Shown in pieces: positions 6,102 to 10,270 of a stretch of 10,270 nt of DNA. Positions within the stretch are counted from its first letter, which is position 1, and each line of letters starts with the position of its first letter. The notes below the pieces were generated by a model, which was given only the letters and a program-made list of their open reading frames with translations, was not told the DNA's origin and searched no databases. Both the position numbers and the translations under genes were made by a program. The DNA is taken from NCBI GenBank assembly GCA_030433055.1, contig JAUILJ010000209.1, positions 1 through 10,270 of the forward strand, given 5' to 3'. The stretch comes from Polyangia bacterium. GTDB taxonomy: Bacteria; Myxococcota_A; Polyangia; Polyangiales; Polyangiaceae.

Positions 6102-9100
6102 AGGGATGCGTTCAGCAAGTGCTTTCGAGCCAACACGCGCGTTACCGCACGAAACCAGGTCCAGGTCACCCGCAAGCGACCCTCGTCGTCGCGTATCAGG
6201 TAGCCGCGGAAATCCGCGTAGCGCACGGCGTCCAGCACCTGGTGAAGCGGGAGCCGGGTCGTGTCTGCGATACCGTCCACCGTCGCCGGATCCAGGCGGA
6301 CGATGGCGCGCAGCACGAAGGACGCGGCGTCCGGCAGTTGCTCCAGATCGGTGGTGGGGGGAGCCTTGAACAGCCCGACCTGCAACTCTCCGGCTTCGGA
6401 GATGCCGAGGCTCTTGCGCCAGAAGTGGAGCGCAACTGCGGGGTTTCCAGCGGAGTAGTCCCAGAGCAGCCGGTAGTAGCCTCGCTTGGTGGAGGCGAGG
6501 CGCTCAGCGTGCTCGATCTCATCGCCGTCGCCGTCCTCGAGCAAGCCTTCGAAGCTCGGCCTGAGGCTGCACTGCTTGGTGCGAGCCTCCAGCAGCTCGG
6601 CGATCGCCTCTTCACGCCAAGGCTGCATCACGATCACGTCGTCGAAGATCGGGCGCGTGCCGCGCGCGCGCTCCACCAGCTCGAAGACGGTCGAGTCGAA
6701 GGCGAACACCCAGGTGCAGAGGGTGCTCGAATCCCGAGCGAGGGCGAGGATTTCGTCCAGCTCTCGCAGTCCGCCGATGGTGGGCTTCACCAGGCGGTGG
6801 GCGTCGTCGATGAGCAGCGCGTTGTCGTCGTGTATGGCGTCCAGCGCGGCGATCAGCTTCGAGCTGTCGGCGCCGCTAGGCAGCTTGAGTTGTTCCCGGA
6901 GCTGCTTGAGCAGCTCATCCGCGCCACCTGTCGGGCAGCGTTGATAGATCGAGTCCGGCGCGTGGGTGATCACCCGCTTGAGCAACGTGCTCTTGCCCGA
7001 GCCGCGCTCGCCAACGATGGCGAAGACGCCACCGCCCACCTGGCCGATGCGGTCGTTGATCGCTTCGAGCTCTTCGTCCGCCGCGGTGTGCACCAACGAC
7101 TCGGCTTCCTTCTCGGGTGCGAGCGCGAGGTATTGTTCCTCGGGGATACGTGAGAGCTTCGGGCGCAGCTCGGCCTTCTTGGTCAGCTCCCGTCGGAACA
7201 GGTACGCAAGCACCTTGCGCACCAGCGTCACCGTCGTCAGGTAGTCGCGCCCCATGCGCACGACCCCAAGGCCCAGCAGGTACCCTCCGCCGATCCCTGC
7301 TGCCAGGAAGCTCTTGTAGCCGGTCTGGTTCTTCACGACCCAACCCGCTAGGGCGTTGCGCTTCTCCCGGGGCGCCAAGCGCTCGAAGATGACGTCGCGC
7401 CACCAACCCACGAAGACCAGCGCCAGGGGAATCGCGATGAACCAGCAGGTGCTGAGCACCCAGTCGTAGAGCGTGCCCTTGCCCACCAGCTCGCTGCTCA
7501 GCGTGAGCACCAGGCCGAAGAACACCACCACCCGGCCAAGCACGCGCAGCGTGCGAAAGCGGAGCGCGGCGACGTCGTGGGTGGTGGCGTAGATGCTGGT
7601 GTTGCGCCCCGCGAGCGCGTCCACCAGGAGCACGACCACGGAGCCGCCGAGGATCCAGCTCGCGAAGATCCACAGGACCCGCACCTCCAGCAGGTCCACT
7701 ACAGGCGGACCGATGAAGGACAGCGCGAGCCAGAATACCAGCAGCGTCTCCAGGGGCGTGCGCACCCGGCGCAGCACCGCGATGACTCCGACGCCCCAGC
7801 GCCCGAACAGCGTCGGGTTCGCCTTGTCGCGCTCTTCCTGAGCGCGATCCTCGAGCAACTTGAGCAGCGTATCCGCGCGGCGTCGCCACCACACGAACAC
7901 CCCCAGCAACAGCACCAGCTTCAGCGCGATGATGCTGGCGAAGATGCTCCGCGCCGTGCCCGCTGTGGGAGCCTTGAGCCATTCGAGCAGCGCTCGGATG
8001 TGAAAGCGGATGACGAGCGTTACCTGCGCCAGCTCCGCGCTCGCCTGGTCCCAGCCGCTCGAGCTGAAGCTCGTTAGCTGGCTCTTCTGGTCGGGCGACA
8101 TGAGCGCGAAGTAGGCGAGGCGGTCCTTGTTCAGCGCCTCGACCAGATCGAGCTGCGCCTTCGCTTGCTTCCAGAGCACGTCCCGCGCCTTGCGGCGCAG
8201 GGCTTCCTCCTGCTGGAGCACCTTCTCCCGCAGTGCGTCGTACTCCTCACGGTCGAGCTCCACGCCGCCTGACTGCACCTTGTCGGGCCCCACGCTGGGG
8301 ACGTCGTCGCCGCTGTCGCTCAGCCCATCCAGGCTCTGGCGCAGTTCGTCCCGTGCTTTCCGCAGGGCAGTGCGTAGCTCGAAATAGAGCTTGTCCGTAG
8401 CTGAGCTGGTCGACTCCAGCTTCTTGCGTTGCTCGATGTGCTCTTCGGTCTTGCGCTGCCACTCGAGCTTCGTCTCACCGAAGCTCGCGATGTGGTTCTC
8501 CCGCTCCAGCAGCGACTTTTCGTAGTCGGCCTGTTTCACCCGCACGCCGAGCAAGCGCGCGCGTTCCTCGTTGAGCAAGCGCAGGATCTCGCTCTTGGAC
8601 TGGGCGGCTTGCTCGAGCGCCTGGCGCTGGGCAGCCTCTGCCTGAGCGCGCGTCTGTTCGGTGGCTGTGATCTTCTGCGCGGTTTCGCTGGTCTTGTTCT
8701 TGTTCTCGGCGACGCGCGCTGCGTGCTTTGCGAGGAGCGCTTTGCGCTCGGCTTCGGGCAGGCTCAAGAAGTCGAGCCGAGCGCGATCCAGCTCGAGCCG
8801 CGCGGCCAGCAGCTCAGGGTCTGGCGACGCGGGAACGGCAGCTGGGGGTGCGGCGTCGGGGGAGGGCGCGCCGGCGTCTGCGCTGGCGCCTTCGTCTTTG
8901 GGCTTTCCAGTCTTGGTCGGCTTCTTCGGGGGTGAGACGCGCTTCTTGGGCGTTGCCTTCTTCGGTGCCTGCTGTTTCTGTGCGGAAGTACCTGCGTCCG
9001 CATCGACGCCCGCGTCGGCTGCATCGGGCCTCCCCCCCAAGACCCGCTTCAGGCGCTGAACCTCCACCTGCACCGCGCGTTCATCGCGAACGTCGATGTC

Positions 9101-9376
9101 GAACAGGCTCTCGGGAGTGACGAGCACGTCGAGCTCGCCCTTGAGCAGGTCACGGACCTGCTTGGCCTTGGTGCGCAAGGCTTGGACGTCGTCGGGGAGC
9201 TTTGGTGCCGAGGGAGGCGCGCTGCTGGGAGCGGCGCTGGGAGCGGCGCTGGGCGCACTGGCGACCGAGGAGGAAGGTGCACTGGGTGCCGCCCAGGCCG
9301 ACACGGCGAGCAGCGACAACGCCAGCGTGAGAGCCAACCAGCTGCGAACTGGGAAGCGTGTGAAGAAGACCTGCAT
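6098..9376 (-). CDS. large envelope-spanning P-loop ATPase with periplasmic coiled coil and C-terminal winged helix
   Basis: The 1092-residue product begins with a signal peptide (1-29), then an Ala/Pro/Ser linker. A short domain (60-115) precedes a low-complexity stretch with DADAG motifs and a Lys-rich patch (138-160). Long charged helices likely to form a coiled coil follow (about 190-350 and 370-425). Hydrophobic spans lie at about 478-496, 540-560, 565-586, 610-630 and 637-658, with a weaker Gly-rich one at 690-708. The cytosolic part has a Walker A motif GERGSGKS (789-796), a Walker B motif ALLIDDAH (853-860) and a Cdc6/AAA-like core, then a probable winged helix (about 1015-1080). Five spans place the ATPase inside the cell; six would not, so the last segment probably does not cross. 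The periplasmic and membrane half resembles MscK/MscM-type sensors, but no channel domain is present and two MscS genes follow. ATG 9376 has only a weak ribosome binding site. The role as an ATP-dependent controller of the channels is inference; the ATPase motifs are direct. Confidence 0.93.
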   Translation of the reverse strand: MQVFFTRFPVRSWLALTLALSLLAVSAWAAPSAPSSSVASAPSAAPSAAPSSAPPSAPKLPDDVQALRTKAKQVRDLLKGELDVLVTPESLFDIDVRDERAVQVEVQRLKRVLGGRPDAADAGVDADAGTSAQKQQAPKKATPKKRVSPPKKPTKTGKPKDEGASADAGAPSPDAAPPAAVPASPDPELLAARLELDRARLDFLSLPEAERKALLAKHAARVAENKNKTSETAQKITATEQTRAQAEAAQRQALEQAAQSKSEILRLLNEERARLLGVRVKQADYEKSLLERENHIASFGETKLEWQRKTEEHIEQRKKLESTSSATDKLYFELRTALRKARDELRQSLDGLSDSGDDVPSVGPDKVQSGGVELDREEYDALREKVLQQEEALRRKARDVLWKQAKAQLDLVEALNKDRLAYFALMSPDQKSQLTSFSSSGWDQASAELAQVTLVIRFHIRALLEWLKAPTAGTARSIFASIIALKLVLLLGVFVWWRRRADTLLKLLEDRAQEERDKANPTLFGRWGVGVIAVLRRVRTPLETLLVFWLALSFIGPPVVDLLEVRVLWIFASWILGGSVVVLLVDALAGRNTSIYATTHDVAALRFRTLRVLGRVVVFFGLVLTLSSELVGKGTLYDWVLSTCWFIAIPLALVFVGWWRDVIFERLAPREKRNALAGWVVKNQTGYKSFLAAGIGGGYLLGLGVVRMGRDYLTTVTLVRKVLAYLFRRELTKKAELRPKLSRIPEEQYLALAPEKEAESLVHTAADEELEAINDRIGQVGGGVFAIVGERGSGKSTLLKRVITHAPDSIYQRCPTGGADELLKQLREQLKLPSGADSSKLIAALDAIHDDNALLIDDAHRLVKPTIGGLRELDEILALARDSSTLCTWVFAFDSTVFELVERARGTRPIFDDVIVMQPWREEAIAELLEARTKQCSLRPSFEGLLEDGDGDEIEHAERLASTKRGYYRLLWDYSAGNPAVALHFWRKSLGISEAGELQVGLFKAPPTTDLEQLPDAASFVLRAIVRLDPATVDGIADTTRLPLHQVLDAVRYADFRGYLIRDDEGRLRVTWTWFRAVTRVLARKHLLNASL
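9224..9259. repeat. short 12-bp tandem repeat in the Ala/Pro/Ser linker
   Basis: GCTGGGAGCGGC occurs twice in succession (9224-9235 and 9236-9247), followed by a diverged copy starting GCTGGGCGC. It lies within the ATPase gene and encodes part of the Ser-Ala-Ala-Pro-rich linker just after the signal peptide. The unit length is a multiple of three, so copy-number change would only lengthen or shorten a flexible linker. Confidence 0.75.
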
Positions 9377-9447
9377 GACTTACCGAGAGCGGGAGCGCGC
9401 GAGTGCGCGGGATCGTCCCCCGAGTCAGGCGTATTGGCCCACAAACC

Positions 9448-10270
9448 TCAGACGTCAGGTGCCAGCGCCCGCACCCGGTCGAGGGTATCTGCCTCATTCG
9501 GAGACTTATCGTCGCGATATCGCTTCACCCGAGCGAAGCGCAGCGCGAGCCCCGCGGGGTACTGGGGGCTGATCTGAACATCGCTGAATGCGATCTCCAC
9601 CACCAACTCCGGACGGACATACACGGTCTGAGCGTCCCGCCCGACTTCTCGGCTGAGCAGCGCCTCGGTCTGCCATTTCAGTAGCTTGTCCGTGAGTCCC
9701 TTGAAGGTCTTGCCCAGCATCACCGGTTGGCCAGAGCTCGAATCGAGGGCTCCCAGGTGCAGGTTGCTGAGCCAACCCTTGCGCCGCCCGCTGCCCCACT
9801 CCGCCGCCAGTACCAGCAGATCGAGGGTGTGGGCGTGCTTGAGCTTGAGCCAGCTCTGCCCGCGGCGGCCTGCCTCGTAGGGTGCCTCGAGGGATTTCGC
9901 CATCACGCCCTCGTGGCCTGCGCCCAGCGCAGCGCTGAGGAAGCTCGCAGCTCGGCCGGGGTCATCGGTTTGCGTGCTGGGGACGCGACACTCTGCCGGC
10001 ACGAGCTGGCGCAGCGCATCGAGGCGCTCGCTGGTGGGTGCATCCAGCAGGCTACCATCGGCGTACAGGCAGTCGAAGAAGAAGCTCGACAACGGTAGGT
10101 CACGGGCCAGCTGTGGATCCGCTGTCTTGCGTCCAAAGCGCTTCATGGTGACCTGGAAAGGGAGCGGCGTGAGGTCTTTCCGTAGGGCAATAGACTCGCC
10201 GTCGAGGATCAACTCGCCCACGGCGAGGCCCCGGACCTGTGCCACGACCTCTGGCAGGGCAGCGGTCACG
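9448..10270 (-). CDS. lig: ATP-dependent DNA ligase, C-terminal part, N-terminus beyond the right edge
   Basis: This enzyme seals nicks in duplex DNA through a ligase-AMP intermediate. About 273 residues are in the window. They include nucleotidyltransferase motif III ILDGESIAL, motif IIIa FFFDCLYADG, motif IV EGVMAKS and motif V WLKLK. An OB-fold domain then starts around HLGALD, with the conserved GKTFKGLTD and WQTEAL blocks, and the terminal motif VI region RFARVKRYRDDKSPNEADT. The sequence around HTLDLLVLAAEWGSGRR closely resembles mycobacterial LigB, a repair ligase of about 500 residues. The catalytic Lys of motif I (KxDG) and the DNA-binding domain lie outside the window. The GTG at 10267-10269 is internal, not the start. 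The gene is on the same strand as the channel operon and ends 71 bp before it; no strong terminator is visible between, but a functional link is not implied. It probably serves DNA repair beside the NAD-dependent replicative ligase. Confidence 0.95.
   Translation of the reverse strand, partial: VTAALPEVVAQVRGLAVGELILDGESIALRKDLTPLPFQVTMKRFGRKTADPQLARDLPLSSFFFDCLYADGSLLDAPTSERLDALRQLVPAECRVPSTQTDDPGRAASFLSAALGAGHEGVMAKSLEAPYEAGRRGQSWLKLKHAHTLDLLVLAAEWGSGRRKGWLSNLHLGALDSSSGQPVMLGKTFKGLTDKLLKWQTEALLSREVGRDAQTVYVRPELVVEIAFSDVQISPQYPAGLALRFARVKRYRDDKSPNEADTLDRVRALAPDV

Noticed and set aside
6119..7153. Long plus-strand open frame of 344 codons opposite the ATPase gene
   Set aside because: It is antisense to a gene with clear Walker motifs and membrane segments, has no recognisable domain or ribosome binding site, and such frames are expected in GC-rich DNA.
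9377..9447. Terminator or promoter between the ligase and ATPase genes
   Set aside because: Small stems (9396-9409 and 9409-9419) of 4-5 bp, with no T tract and no convincing -35/-10 pair.

Overview
The window is very GC-rich, densely coded DNA. Base composition, Ala/Pro/Ser/Lys linkers with repeated Asp-Ala-Gly motifs, many envelope proteins and an actinobacterial-type ATP-dependent DNA ligase suggest a myxobacterium-like (Myxococcota) or related delta-proteobacterial chromosome. This is an inference from style, not from a marker gene. There are no rRNA or tRNA genes, insertion sequences or CRISPR arrays, and nothing indicates recent transfer.

Layout. Positions 1-1475 (minus) hold the N-terminal part of an Omp85/TamA-like outer-membrane assembly protein: three POTRA domains and the first barrel strands. 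It runs off the left edge. Divergent from it, at about 1592-2044 (plus), is a small predicted lipoprotein with Trp/Gly-rich WxxxGxW-type motifs and a very basic tail. Convergent with that gene, 2073-3992 (minus) encodes an unusual membrane protein with two zinc ribbons, about three membrane segments and a propeller-like C-terminal region. The 215 bp between 3993 and 4207 contain no gene but hold most of a ten-copy, about 15-bp tandem repeat (4097-4243, with a few bases of partial copy after it). The array runs into the 3' end of the next gene and supplies its stop codon.

Positions 4208-9376 (minus) form a tight three-gene operon. In transcription order it has a 1092-residue protein (signal peptide, periplasmic coiled coil, multi-pass membrane domain, cytosolic P-loop ATPase and winged helix), then an MscS-type channel overlapping it by 4 bp (ATGA), then a second, distinct MscS-type channel 28 bp further on. 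The front half of the large protein resembles the periplasmic and membrane sensor portion of giant channels such as MscK, but an ATPase stands where the channel would be and the channels are separate genes. I propose an ATPase-controlled osmotic or envelope-stress channel system and regard it as the most interesting content of the window. Positions 9448-10270 (minus) hold the C-terminal part of an ATP-dependent DNA ligase, 71 bp upstream of the operon and running off the right edge.

Six of the seven genes lie on the minus strand. Apart from the ligase, every product is predicted to be in or on the cell envelope.
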